Assembly (NCBI RefSeq): GCF_000950575.1
Contig: NZ_CP011005.1
Location: 1,674,001-1,738,000 of the forward strand
DNA from: Psychromicrobium lacuslunae
GTDB taxonomy: Bacteria; Actinomycetota; Actinomycetes; Actinomycetales; Micrococcaceae
Reading direction: 5' to 3'
Length of the DNA stretch: 64,000 bases
The notes under the pieces are model-generated. The model saw nothing but the letters and a program-made list of their open reading frames with translations. It searched no databases and was not told where the DNA came from. Below, one piece after another: positions 43,438 through 52,214 of this stretch (position 1 is its first letter; every line of letters starts with the position of its first letter). The translations under genes and the position numbers were made by a program.

Positions 43438-44225
43438 GCTTCGGGAGCTACCAGCACCTCAATGTCATTCGCGGCAAAGGCCGCGACCTGCTCATCGGTC
43501 ACTCCGGAATCGGTAATCAGCCGTCGGAAGTGGTATCCCTCCATGGTGGCAAAGGCCCGCTGGCCGATCTTCGAGGAATCGGCCAGCATATAAGCATCCG
43601 CCGCGCGCCGAGCCATTAACGAGTTCACGGTGGCCTCCCCCTCGTCGGTCACCGTCGGGCCGACCACCGGATCAATGCCATTCACTCCGATAAAGGCGAA
43701 GTCCAGGGCGACTTTCTGCAGGATGATGTCGGTATAAGGCCCCACCAATTCGTAGGAGCGCGGATTCACGATGCCACCGGAGACCATAATCTTGAAGTTT
43801 GGTCGCACCGCCAGCTGAGCGGCGATGTTAATCGCGTTGGTGACCACCGTCAGGGTCGGTTTATTAGAGGGCTCAGCCAAGTCATCGCGAGTCGAGAGCA
43901 CTTGGGCTAGTGCCGTCGAAGTGGTGCCACCGCATAAGCCGATCACCGCGCCACGCGGAATTAGTTCGCTGGCCGCAAGAGCAATCTGATGTTTTTGGCT
44001 GGCGTGATCATCACGGTTGTAGCGACCCGGCAAATCGTAAGAGACTGAACCGGCCACCGCGCCACCGCGGGTCCGGCTCAGCAGTCGCTCACTGGCAAGT
44101 GAATCGAGATCTCGCCGCGCGGTTGCCGGGGAGATGCCGAGCTTAGTGACCAAATCCTCAACGTCGATCCGGCCGGTCTGTGCCAACAGGTCCAAAATTG
44201 CGGTCAAGCGCTCACTGCGAATCAT
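43434..44225 (-). CDS. DeoR/GlpR-family regulator
   Basis: 263 residues from ATG at 44225 (an overlapping GTG at 44228 is also possible). The DeoR helix-turn-helix is ILDLLAQTGRIDVEDLVTKL followed by GISPATARRDLDSLA. The C-terminal sugar-phosphate-sensing domain has GGTTSTALAQ and DFAFIGVNGID. It is the last gene of the putative GalNAc operon and probably senses a tagatose or galactosamine phosphate; that is inference from context. Confidence 0.92.
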   Translation of the reverse strand: MIRSERLTAILDLLAQTGRIDVEDLVTKLGISPATARRDLDSLASERLLSRTRGGAVAGSVSYDLPGRYNRDDHASQKHQIALAASELIPRGAVIGLCGGTTSTALAQVLSTRDDLAEPSNKPTLTVVTNAINIAAQLAVRPNFKIMVSGGIVNPRSYELVGPYTDIILQKVALDFAFIGVNGIDPVVGPTVTDEGEATVNSLMARRAADAYMLADSSKIGQRAFATMEGYHFRRLITDSGVTDEQVAAFAANDIEVLVAPEA

Positions 44226-44227
44226 CA

Positions 44228-45067
44228 CTAACCTCTTTCGTGAAACAGCCTCAACAGTCGAGCAACTTCGGGAACCAAAGCTGCCCTACCCGCCGCCAGA
44301 TACTTCCGCGAGTCCACGGTTTCCGGATGTTCCGCGAGATATTCTCGGACCGCCCGGGTGAAGAATCCGTTCAAATGGGTTGAAACATTGATTTTACGCA
44401 TGCCCGCCGCAATCCCCTGCACCAAAACCGGATCCGCCACGCCGGAGGAACCATGGAGTACCAGTGGAACTTCTAAGGCGGCGTGCAATTCGGCGATGCG
44501 TTCCAGGTTGAGTGCCGCGCTGCGCTCGGTCATCGCATGCGAGGAACCGACTGCGACGGCGAGCGCATCAACCGCTGTCTCGGCAACAAAGGACGCGGCT
44601 TCCTGCGGATCAGTCAACACTCCGGGGGCGTGTGCGCCATCCTTTCCGCCCACCTCCCCCAGTTCTGCCTCGACGTAAACGCCACGCTCGTGCGCATAGT
44701 CGGAAATCCGGCGAGTGGCTGCGACATTGTCGGGATAATCGAGTTTCGCGCCGTCGTACATCACCGAGCCGAAGCCCAGATCAATCGCGGCAATTGCCAG
44801 CTCTTCCGATTCCGCATGGTCCAAATGCACAGCAATCGGCACCTCCGCCGCTCGCGCCGCAGCCAGCGTCGCTGTTGCAATCGGTTCTAGGCCACCGTGA
44901 TACGCAACGCAGTTCTCTGAGATCTGCAGAATCAGCGGGAGCTCTGCGTGCTCAGCCCCGCTGATCAGCCCCTCAATGGTTTCCAGGTGAAGCACATTAA
45001 AGGCTCCCTGGCCGTAGCTTCCAACGACTGCCTCGGCCATGATTTCGCGGGTCGACACAAGTGGCAT
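44228..45067 (-). CDS. Class II aldolase, tagatose-/fructose-bisphosphate type (GatY/KbaY-like)
   Basis: 279 residues from ATG at 45067, sharing TAATG with the upstream kinase stop and preceded by GGAGGA. The zinc and substrate motifs are AVHLDHAES, SVMYDGAKLDYPDN, EAELGEVGGKDG and VLHGSSGV. It cleaves a ketohexose-1,6-bisphosphate to DHAP and glyceraldehyde-3-phosphate. The operon partners (PfkB kinase, SIS isomerase) favour tagatose-1,6-bisphosphate over fructose-1,6-bisphosphate. Confidence 0.9.
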   Translation of the reverse strand: MPLVSTREIMAEAVVGSYGQGAFNVLHLETIEGLISGAEHAELPLILQISENCVAYHGGLEPIATATLAAARAAEVPIAVHLDHAESEELAIAAIDLGFGSVMYDGAKLDYPDNVAATRRISDYAHERGVYVEAELGEVGGKDGAHAPGVLTDPQEAASFVAETAVDALAVAVGSSHAMTERSAALNLERIAELHAALEVPLVLHGSSGVADPVLVQGIAAGMRKINVSTHLNGFFTRAVREYLAEHPETVDSRKYLAAGRAALVPEVARLLRLFHERG

Positions 45068-46005
45068 TAGTGATGTTCCTCCAGGATCAAAGTGGCTTCT
45101 AGCTCGGTCCAACGTTCGGAAATTTCACCGGCACCGGGCATTAGCACGGCTGCAGAGCCCCAGGCGGCGGCGCGGCGCAACATCTGTTCTAGTACCACGG
45201 GCTTGGCTGCCTGCCGAGCCTCAGCCATGATTGACGCGGCCCCGGCGACGGCAGCATCCCCGGCCCCGGTCGGGTTCCCGGAAAGCGGCTCAGGCAGTCG
45301 GGCGCTGAGGTGCCCGGCTACCCCGTTTTCAAAAGCCAGCATGCCGTTCTCGCCGTCGCTGACCAATAGTCGCTTGGCGCCTAGTCGCAGCAATACCCGA
45401 GCACCGGCGCTTAGCTCCCGCTCACCAGTCGCCTCAAGCAATTCCGCCCGGTTCGGCTTTAACAACTCCGCCCCGGCGCTGGCCGCGGAAAGCAAACCAG
45501 CCCCCGAGGTGTCGATCACAGCTGACACGCCGAGATGCCGAGCGAGGGCAATAAGCCCAGGATAAAAGTCGGCTGGCGCACCGGGCGGTAAAGAGCCCGA
45601 GGCGACCAGGATCTGGGCGCCAACCAGTTCGTCAGCAACCACATCGGCCACCGATTGCCATTCAGCAGCGTCCAATTCGAGACCGCGCTCATTAAAGATG
45701 CTGGTCAGACCGCTGGCCTCGTCAACCAGTGCAATGGTGCGCCGGGTGTCGGATTGCACCGGAATCAAGCGGAGCGACAAGCCATCGGAGCGCAATTCCG
45801 TGGCGAGCTGCTCTCCGGTCTGGCCTCCCGCAGTGGCCACAATCCGGCTCGAAATCCCCTGTGAATGCAGCACTCGTGAGACATTAATACCTTTTCCACC
45901 GGCTCGGTTCAACGGAGCCGGCACCCGGTGTGACTCACCCGGTACGAGCCCGTTCACTCGATAGGTCAGATCAATCGCTGGGTTGGGGGTCAAGGTCAGG
46001 ATCAT
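45067..46005 (-). CDS. PfkB-family hexose-phosphate kinase (1-phosphofructokinase / tagatose-6-P kinase type)
   Basis: 312 residues. Ribokinase fold with LNRAGGKGINVSRVL near the N-terminus and GNPTGAGDAAVAG (catalytic Asp) near the C-terminus, as in the FruK/LacC branch. In this operon, tagatose-6-phosphate kinase is the most economical assignment. Its ATG overlaps the ROK gene stop by four bases. Confidence 0.9.
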   Translation of the reverse strand: MILTLTPNPAIDLTYRVNGLVPGESHRVPAPLNRAGGKGINVSRVLHSQGISSRIVATAGGQTGEQLATELRSDGLSLRLIPVQSDTRRTIALVDEASGLTSIFNERGLELDAAEWQSVADVVADELVGAQILVASGSLPPGAPADFYPGLIALARHLGVSAVIDTSGAGLLSAASAGAELLKPNRAELLEATGERELSAGARVLLRLGAKRLLVSDGENGMLAFENGVAGHLSARLPEPLSGNPTGAGDAAVAGAASIMAEARQAAKPVVLEQMLRRAAAWGSAAVLMPGAGEISERWTELEATLILEEHH

Positions 46006-46988
46006 AGGATGGCTTCCAGCCCTTCGCCATTATCCGTTGAAACGCTCAATGACTCGTCTTGCTGTGCCAATAACGCTTGCGCATTAAGCGCCGAGCCGAT
46101 CAGTCCAGCGTCCTGGCCCAGACTGGCCTTGATCAAGCTGGGCCGAGGCTGGAAGGTCAAAAGCTTATCGATCTCGGCGGCGAGCGGCTCGAAAAGCGCC
46201 GCTCCGGATTCCGCCAGACCACCACCAATCACTACCTTGCTTACCCCGATCATCGCCACTGCCTGGGCAATTGAAAAAGCCAGCGCAGCGATCGCTTCGC
46301 TCCAAATACCGGCCGCCAGTGCATCGCCGTGCTGGGCCCGTTCCAACACTTCACGAGCGCCGCCAATGAAACCTGTGCTGGCTGCCGCGTACCGTCGGGT
46401 AATTGCGCCGGCCGAGCCAGTGGCTTCCATAATCTTCAAACCGCCGCCCGGTGCGGGGGCCATCGCGTGCCCCACCTCACCGGCATACCCTGCGGCGCGA
46501 AGCCTGCGCCCGTCAACGTAAAGAGCGGCAGCGATCCCGGTGCCCACCACCAGGATCATCGCGTTCTCGGCCCCCTGGCCGGCCCCCAACGCCACTTCGG
46601 CATCGCCAGCCACTCCGACGTCGTGGCCAAAGGCCACCGGTCTAGCTAAACGTTCCTGCAAGCTGGCTTTGAAAGGATAATCCCGCCAGCCCAAGTTAGC
46701 CGCGTAGATACCAATGCCCTGCTGCTCATCGACCAGGCCGGGAACACTGACGCCGATCGCATCTACCGCGAACTCGGGATGCGCGGCAGTGTAACGGTCC
46801 ACCAATCCGGCTAAGAACTCCACCAGCACCTCCCCCGGCTGCTCGGCGTCCAAAGCGGTCGGGAAGCGTTGAATGTCACGGATCTCCGGAATTTCGCCGG
46901 GAGCAGCTGATAGAACCAGGCCTGCCTTAGTATCGGTACCGCCGACGTCGAAGGCCAAAATGGCCCTCACACTGTGAGGAATCGTCAT
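46002..46988 (-). CDS. ROK-family sugar kinase lacking the zinc cysteines
   Basis: 328 residues. The ATP motif is AFDVGGTDTKAG, and the catalytic Asp is in FGHDVGVAGDAE. The HExGH-type region is GEVGHAMAPAPGGGLK; the CxCGxxGC zinc motif of most ROK proteins is absent and the protein has no cysteine. Context suggests phosphorylation of GalNAc or galactosamine released by the GH101 enzyme. It has no helix-turn-helix, so it is not a NagC-type repressor. Confidence 0.88.
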   Translation of the reverse strand: MTIPHSVRAILAFDVGGTDTKAGLVLSAAPGEIPEIRDIQRFPTALDAEQPGEVLVEFLAGLVDRYTAAHPEFAVDAIGVSVPGLVDEQQGIGIYAANLGWRDYPFKASLQERLARPVAFGHDVGVAGDAEVALGAGQGAENAMILVVGTGIAAALYVDGRRLRAAGYAGEVGHAMAPAPGGGLKIMEATGSAGAITRRYAAASTGFIGGAREVLERAQHGDALAAGIWSEAIAALAFSIAQAVAMIGVSKVVIGGGLAESGAALFEPLAAEIDKLLTFQPRPSLIKASLGQDAGLIGSALNAQALLAQQDESLSVSTDNGEGLEAIL

Positions 46989-47006
46989 GCCAAAAGTCTA
47001 TTGGCG

Positions 47007-47924
47007 CTAGTCGTCCAGAATGACTGAGCGGCTCAAGTTACGCGGCGAGTCCGGGTCCAGGCCCCGTGCTCGCGCTCGATCCAAGGCCACCCGGTGGATC
47101 AATACCAGCTCGGCCAGCGGATGTGCTGCTTTGGCGATGAAGCTAGCGCCGGTGCGCTGTACCTCCTCGGCCAGCCCGCTCGGCGCTTCGCCCAGCATCC
47201 AGGTCACTCGGCCGGGAGCGGCAATCGAGATCGGGCCATGGCGGTATTCCATCGCCGGGTAGGCCTCGGTCCAGCCCTGCACGGCTTCACGCATTTTCAA
47301 GGCTGCCTCTTGAGCGAGACCGTTCGTCCAGCCCTGACCCAGGAAGCTGAATTGTTCGGCGGCAATAAGTTCAGCTGAAATGTCCTCGGCAAGGGCTCGC
47401 TCGGCATCGGCAATCGCCGGTTCCAGGTCGATGCCGAGGCTGCTGAGTAGGTAGCACAATGCGGTGGTGGCAAAACGGGTCTGCACCACTGAGCGCTCGT
47501 CCGCATAGGGAAGCTTCACCACGGAATCTGCCAGCGCGACTGCGGGTGAGTCAATGTCACCCACGATCAGGGTGCTGGGCAGTTTGCCTTTGATTTGTTC
47601 CAGTACTGCAAGCACCTCGGTGGTGGTACCGGAACGGGTCAGCGCGATCACGGCGTCGTAGCCGCGGTCCAGAAAAGCCTCGGTGGCGGTAAAAGCGTCT
47701 GTCTCACCCAGGCCGGCGGATTCGCGAGCGACGGCATAGCTCTGCGCCATGAACCAGGAGGTGCCACAACCAATCACGGCAACCCGGGCGCCGTTCGGTG
47801 GCAGCAATCGCTGACCGTCCTGTTGCTCAGCCTCAGACTGCGCAATGGCCTGACGCCAAACATCCGGCTGGCTACGCAGCTCGGCCTCCATAAAGACGCC
47901 ACCGCGGGCGAGCTGTTCAGTCAT
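47007..47924 (-). CDS. SIS-domain sugar isomerase/deaminase (AgaS-like)
   Basis: 305 residues from ATG at 47924 with GAGGAG nine bases upstream. Two SIS domains: the first begins at VAVIGCGTSWFMAQS, with ALTRSGTTTEVLA as the phosphosugar-binding loop; the second includes GPISIAAPGRV. It lacks the glutaminase domain of GlmS. AgaS proteins convert galactosamine-6-phosphate to tagatose-6-phosphate, which fits the kinase and aldolase downstream. It is first in the operon and divergent from the GH101 gene. Confidence 0.88.
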   Translation of the reverse strand: MTEQLARGGVFMEAELRSQPDVWRQAIAQSEAEQQDGQRLLPPNGARVAVIGCGTSWFMAQSYAVARESAGLGETDAFTATEAFLDRGYDAVIALTRSGTTTEVLAVLEQIKGKLPSTLIVGDIDSPAVALADSVVKLPYADERSVVQTRFATTALCYLLSSLGIDLEPAIADAERALAEDISAELIAAEQFSFLGQGWTNGLAQEAALKMREAVQGWTEAYPAMEYRHGPISIAAPGRVTWMLGEAPSGLAEEVQRTGASFIAKAAHPLAELVLIHRVALDRARARGLDPDSPRNLSRSVILDD

Positions 47925-48117
47925 AGAGACATTCTCCTCGATCAAAGTCAGAAAACCGTTGTTCCCATCGTGCCTGCTTTGTTAAAAAACGCTGCGCTGG
48001 AGCGGGTTCGAGGCCGCGTAGCTAGCTCAAAACAGACTAATCAAAGCCTACCATGAGTGACTTAACATGATGTCTTTTGGTGTATTTCGAGCAATCAACA
48101 GCGCCAAATGATCATTT

Positions 48118-48140
48118 TTGTGATTAAAACCCTTGTGATT
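48118..48140. promoter_or_regulatory. Direct repeats in the SIS / GH101 divergent promoter region
   Basis: TTGTGATT occurs at 48118-48125 and again at 48133-48140, 15 bases apart, in the 280-base gap between the divergent sugar operon and the GH101 gene. Direct repeats of this size are typical of DeoR-family operators, and the regulator at 43434 is a candidate ligand. The rest of the gap shows no other clear motif. Confidence 0.5.
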
Positions 48141-48204
48141 GAGAACACACTCAGGCACACTAAAGAGCATTCACAGCTCGGCCTCGTGCAGAAAGAGTTT
48201 CCTT

Positions 48205-51200
48205 ATGAGTGCAGTCGTTTCCGCCGCCTTGACCCGTCAGGGCCTGGCGTTTCTCTCCGCCGCAGCCCTCTCCTTCGGCGGCCTGGCATTGACCGCGGGC
48301 AGCGCCTCGGCGGCCCCTGGCGGGGTGCTACCCGCCAACGCCGAGCAGATCAGTTCCGGGCAGCTTCGGGTCGTGGTCTCTAAGACCTTCCCACAGGCGC
48401 TGAGCTACACCGAGGTCTCCAGCCGCAAACAACTCAGCGGCGCCAGCTCAATAACACAGCAGATCACCATCAACGGGGTCGATCAACCGGTCACGGTCAG
48501 CAGCAAAAAGATCGATGCTCGCACCATGGAGTACGAACTGACTCCCAGCAAGCTGAGCGGCGTTTCGCTCTCAGCCCAGCTCAGCGTGCAGGCCCAAACG
48601 GTGAGTTTCAATATCACCAAGATCACCGACACCCCGGAGAACCGGGTCAATAACCTGCAAATCAAGAACCAAGATCTTGTCACTGTCTCTTCCAAGGACC
48701 CGCAGGCTAGCGTCGCCTCGGCCGTCGTCTCGGTCAACCGTGCTGTTTCCGGAGACACCATCACCGCCATCAATGCCAGCACCCCGCTAGATGCCAGTGC
48801 GAAATCGGCGAAACTCTCCCTTGCCAGCAACGGTCAGCTAGCGGCTGGTTTCGAGAACAATTCGCTCTACGATTCTGGTAGCCCAAGTGCACCCTCGGAG
48901 CGCGGCAAGTTCTGGCGGCAGGCCGTTTCGGACGGCGCAGGCGGGGTCAAAATGGGAATTTCCTCGGGGGCGTGGCTATACCGCGCTAACGGCTCCGAGC
49001 AGACCGAAGAACTACCTTGGAGCAAGGTCGTGATCACCGGTGATGCAAACTCCGATGGCAGGGTCGACTGGCAAGACGGCGCGATTGCCTATCGCGGCAT
49101 CGAAACCAAACCCGCTGGCGCAGCTGATGTGAAGAACCGCGTCATTACCCATATTCCCTTCAATTTCGCCTCGCAAGCCACTCACCCCTTCCTCAAAACA
49201 CTCGATGATGTGAAGCATATTTCGCTCGCCACCGATGGTCTCGGTCAAATGGCGCTCCTCAAGGGTTACACCTCGGAGGGTCACGACTCGGCCAATTCTG
49301 ACTTCGGCGGAAACTACAACACGCGAGCCGGTGGCCTGGGCGATCTCAATCAACTGCTGCAAGGTGGCGCGGCTTATGGGGCAACCTTCGGGGTGCACAT
49401 TAACAACACCGAGGCTTACCCTGAGGCGAACTCCTTCAATGACGGTTTCGTCGATAAGACCAAGAAGGGCTGGAACTGGCTGGATCAGTCCTATTACATC
49501 GATCAGCAAAAGGACATCCTCTCCGGCAGCCAAAATGCCCGGGTACAACAGTTACGCACCGAGACGAATGCCAACCTGACCATGGCCTACGTCGATGTGT
49601 TCTATGAGAGCGGCTGGAAATCGTATCGGCTACAAAAGAGCCTGAGTGATGCCGGTTTCTCGGTGGCTAGTGAATTTGGCACCGCGATGACCGCGAACAA
49701 CACCTGGTCACACTGGGCCAACGATGAAAACTACGGCGGCAGCGATAATAAGGGCTGGAACTCACAGATCCTGCGTTTTGTCGATAACTCGCAGCGCGAT
49801 ATCTGGAACCCAGACCCGTTGCTGGGCACCAGCCACATCGTGGAATGGGAGGGTTGGACCGGCCAGAATGACTACAATGCCTTCCTGAAGAACGTGTGGA
49901 ACAACAATGTCCCGGTGAAATTCCTGCAGCAGCAAGAAATCACTTCCTGGACACCCGGCAATATCTCCCTGACCGGTGGCCTCAGCATTAACGGCACCTC
50001 ACTGGCTGATCGGGTGATCAGCCAGAACGGTGTCGCCGTGTTGAAAGGCAATGACTACTTGCTGCCTTGGTCAGCCGCAGCCGTCAAATTTGGCCCCGGC
50101 GCGAAGAACAGCACACAGCAGAACAAGCTGTACCACTACAGCTTGAAGGGCGGTAGCACTAGCTGGCAGCTCACTCCTGATTTTGCCAATGCTGACCACC
50201 TGCTGCAGTACAAGCTGACCGATACTGGCCGCGAGTTGGTCGGCAGCGTTCCGGTGGTCAATGGTCAGGTCACCCTCAGCTCGGCTGCCAATCAGGCGTA
50301 TGTGCTGGTTCCGGAGGGCGCCCGGAAAACGGTTCCGGCGGTGAAGTATGGTGTTGGCACACCGATTCAGGATCCTGGTTTTGACGCCAACACGCTCAAA
50401 GCCTGGAAGCCTACCGGCGGTGCCGCCGTGCAACGCACCGCTAAGGGGCTGCTGGTGGCCAAACTTGGTCAGGATGCCTCCAGCATCTCGCAGACCCTGC
50501 AGCCCGTACAGCAGGCCGGAACCTATTCGGTCAGCGCTTGGTTGGAAATTGAGCCGGGCAAGAAACGGGCCACCACGCTAAGCGTGACGCCGAGCGGCGG
50601 CAAGCCGGTCAGCGTCATCGTCGACAGCTCCGGGGCGAAGAACCAAGTTGCTGCCGATGATAAATCGGGCAGTTACTTCCAACGAATCCGGGTTCTCGTC
50701 GATTTACGCCCGGGCCAAACCGCCAAGCTCAGCATCTCCGCTGGGGCTGGCGATGCCGCTGTGCGTATCGACGATGTCAGAATGGTGAAAACGGTCAGGG
50801 TGCCAACCTCCGGCGTGCTTTCCGAAGACTTTGAGGGTGTCGATCAAGGTTGGGGGCCTTTTGTTAAGGGCGACGCCGGTGGCGTCACCGATCCGCGCAC
50901 CCACATTGCCAAACTGAACGCTCCGTATACCCAGTCGGGCTGGAATGCTAAGACCACCTCCGACACTCTGGCCGGTCAGTACTCCCTGCACTCGCATGAA
51001 GAGAATCAGGGTTTGGTGTATCGCACCAGCAACTACACGCTGCCCCTGCAGCCCGGCCACCAGTACAAGGTTTCCTTCGATTACCAGTCCTCGCTAGCGA
51101 ATCAATACGCCTGGGTGAGCGGTTACGACAACGGCGGCAGCACCGTGCAGACCTCGAGCAACGCTATCCCGGTCGCCACCGAAACTACTCGCTGGAATCA

Positions 51201-52119
51201 GACCTTTACCGCCAGCGGTTGCGGACCCAATTGGGTCGGGCTTTCCCGTACTGGTAGCAGCGCTGGCGCCGAATTCACCCTGGATAATTTCCTGGTCGAG
51301 GACCTCGGAGCGTCCAGCGAAACTCCAGCCTGCGCCTCGCTTTCGGTAGTTTCGAATCAGCCGGTGATCGAGCAGGGCACCGAGAACAGCTTCAGCACTA
51401 CCTTCAAGAGCACCGAGGCCGCACCGATCAGCAATCTCTCGGTGGCGCTGAAACTGCCCGAAGGTTGGACGGCGATCGCCAGCACACCAGCCACGGCAGC
51501 CACGCTGCCCTCCGGCGGCACCCTGACCACACAGTGGAAGGTCAAGGTGCCAGCTAGTGCAGACGGCAACTATTCGGTGCAGGCCAACGCTGGGTACAGC
51601 ACCACGGTGGCCCCGCTCGGACAGCGCAATGCCTCAGCTGAGGCTAAGGTCTACACGCTGCCTCAGCCGCCGAGCAAGAACACCTATGCCTCTGATCTGC
51701 AGTGGATCGGCACCCCGAGCAACGGCTGGGGTCCGCTAGAAAAGGACCAGGCAAATGGTGAGCAAGGTGAAGGTGACGGCCCGCCGCTGACCCTGGGCGG
51801 GAAGGTCTATGCCAAAGGACTTGGTGCGCATGCGGCTTCGAGCGTTCGCTACTATCTGGGTGCGCAGTGCACGGCTTTCAGCTCGGTGATCGGCATTGAC
51901 GACATCCAAAAGACCAAGGGTGCGGTGGAGTTCTCAGTAGTCGGCGACGGCAAAGTGCTCTACACCTCCCCCACCTTGAAGGGCGGCGGCACTCCGGTCA
52001 GCATTAGTGTTCCACTGAGCGGAGTGAAGTACGTGGATCTCAAAGTTGGTTTTTCAACGCCAAGCAACGGTAATGACTGGGCGGATTGGGCCGACGCACA
52101 GTTCCAGTGCGGCAGCTAA
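48205..52119 (+). CDS. Secreted GH101 endo-alpha-N-acetylgalactosaminidase
   Basis: 1304 residues from ATG at 48205 (GAAAGAG seven bases upstream; an ATG at 48139 is rejected). The signal peptide ends ASA-APGG near residue 36. An N-terminal beta-sandwich precedes the catalytic barrel, with probable nucleophile Asp464 in AYVDVFY and acid/base Glu490 in ASEFG. Two galactose-binding-like modules (about 719-860 and 870-1035), a NEW3 domain (about 1045-1145) and an NPCBM domain (1160-1304) follow. GH101 enzymes release Gal-beta-1,3-GalNAc from Ser/Thr of mucin-type glycoproteins. There is no LPxTG anchor, so it is secreted free. Confidence 0.92.
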   Translation: MSAVVSAALTRQGLAFLSAAALSFGGLALTAGSASAAPGGVLPANAEQISSGQLRVVVSKTFPQALSYTEVSSRKQLSGASSITQQITINGVDQPVTVSSKKIDARTMEYELTPSKLSGVSLSAQLSVQAQTVSFNITKITDTPENRVNNLQIKNQDLVTVSSKDPQASVASAVVSVNRAVSGDTITAINASTPLDASAKSAKLSLASNGQLAAGFENNSLYDSGSPSAPSERGKFWRQAVSDGAGGVKMGISSGAWLYRANGSEQTEELPWSKVVITGDANSDGRVDWQDGAIAYRGIETKPAGAADVKNRVITHIPFNFASQATHPFLKTLDDVKHISLATDGLGQMALLKGYTSEGHDSANSDFGGNYNTRAGGLGDLNQLLQGGAAYGATFGVHINNTEAYPEANSFNDGFVDKTKKGWNWLDQSYYIDQQKDILSGSQNARVQQLRTETNANLTMAYVDVFYESGWKSYRLQKSLSDAGFSVASEFGTAMTANNTWSHWANDENYGGSDNKGWNSQILRFVDNSQRDIWNPDPLLGTSHIVEWEGWTGQNDYNAFLKNVWNNNVPVKFLQQQEITSWTPGNISLTGGLSINGTSLADRVISQNGVAVLKGNDYLLPWSAAAVKFGPGAKNSTQQNKLYHYSLKGGSTSWQLTPDFANADHLLQYKLTDTGRELVGSVPVVNGQVTLSSAANQAYVLVPEGARKTVPAVKYGVGTPIQDPGFDANTLKAWKPTGGAAVQRTAKGLLVAKLGQDASSISQTLQPVQQAGTYSVSAWLEIEPGKKRATTLSVTPSGGKPVSVIVDSSGAKNQVAADDKSGSYFQRIRVLVDLRPGQTAKLSISAGAGDAAVRIDDVRMVKTVRVPTSGVLSEDFEGVDQGWGPFVKGDAGGVTDPRTHIAKLNAPYTQSGWNAKTTSDTLAGQYSLHSHEENQGLVYRTSNYTLPLQPGHQYKVSFDYQSSLANQYAWVSGYDNGGSTVQTSSNAIPVATETTRWNQTFTASGCGPNWVGLSRTGSSAGAEFTLDNFLVEDLGASSETPACASLSVVSNQPVIEQGTENSFSTTFKSTEAAPISNLSVALKLPEGWTAIASTPATAATLPSGGTLTTQWKVKVPASADGNYSVQANAGYSTTVAPLGQRNASAEAKVYTLPQPPSKNTYASDLQWIGTPSNGWGPLEKDQANGEQGEGDGPPLTLGGKVYAKGLGAHAASSVRYYLGAQCTAFSSVIGIDDIQKTKGAVEFSVVGDGKVLYTSPTLKGGGTPVSISVPLSGVKYVDLKVGFSTPSNGNDWADWADAQFQCGS

Positions 52120-52151
52120 TCACTAGCTAAAGTCGCCACTTAGTCAGCGAA

Positions 52152-52201
52152 GAACAATGGAGGGTGGTTTGGACCGCGGGCCAAACCACCCTCCATTGTT
52201 C
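52152..52201. terminator. Strong bidirectional terminator hairpin
   Basis: A perfect 21-bp stem (52152-52172 with 52181-52201) with an eight-base loop lies between the convergent GH101 and kynU stops. It is the most stable hairpin noticed in the window and has no T-run. Confidence 0.85.
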
Positions 52202-52214
52202 AGCTGACAATTGT

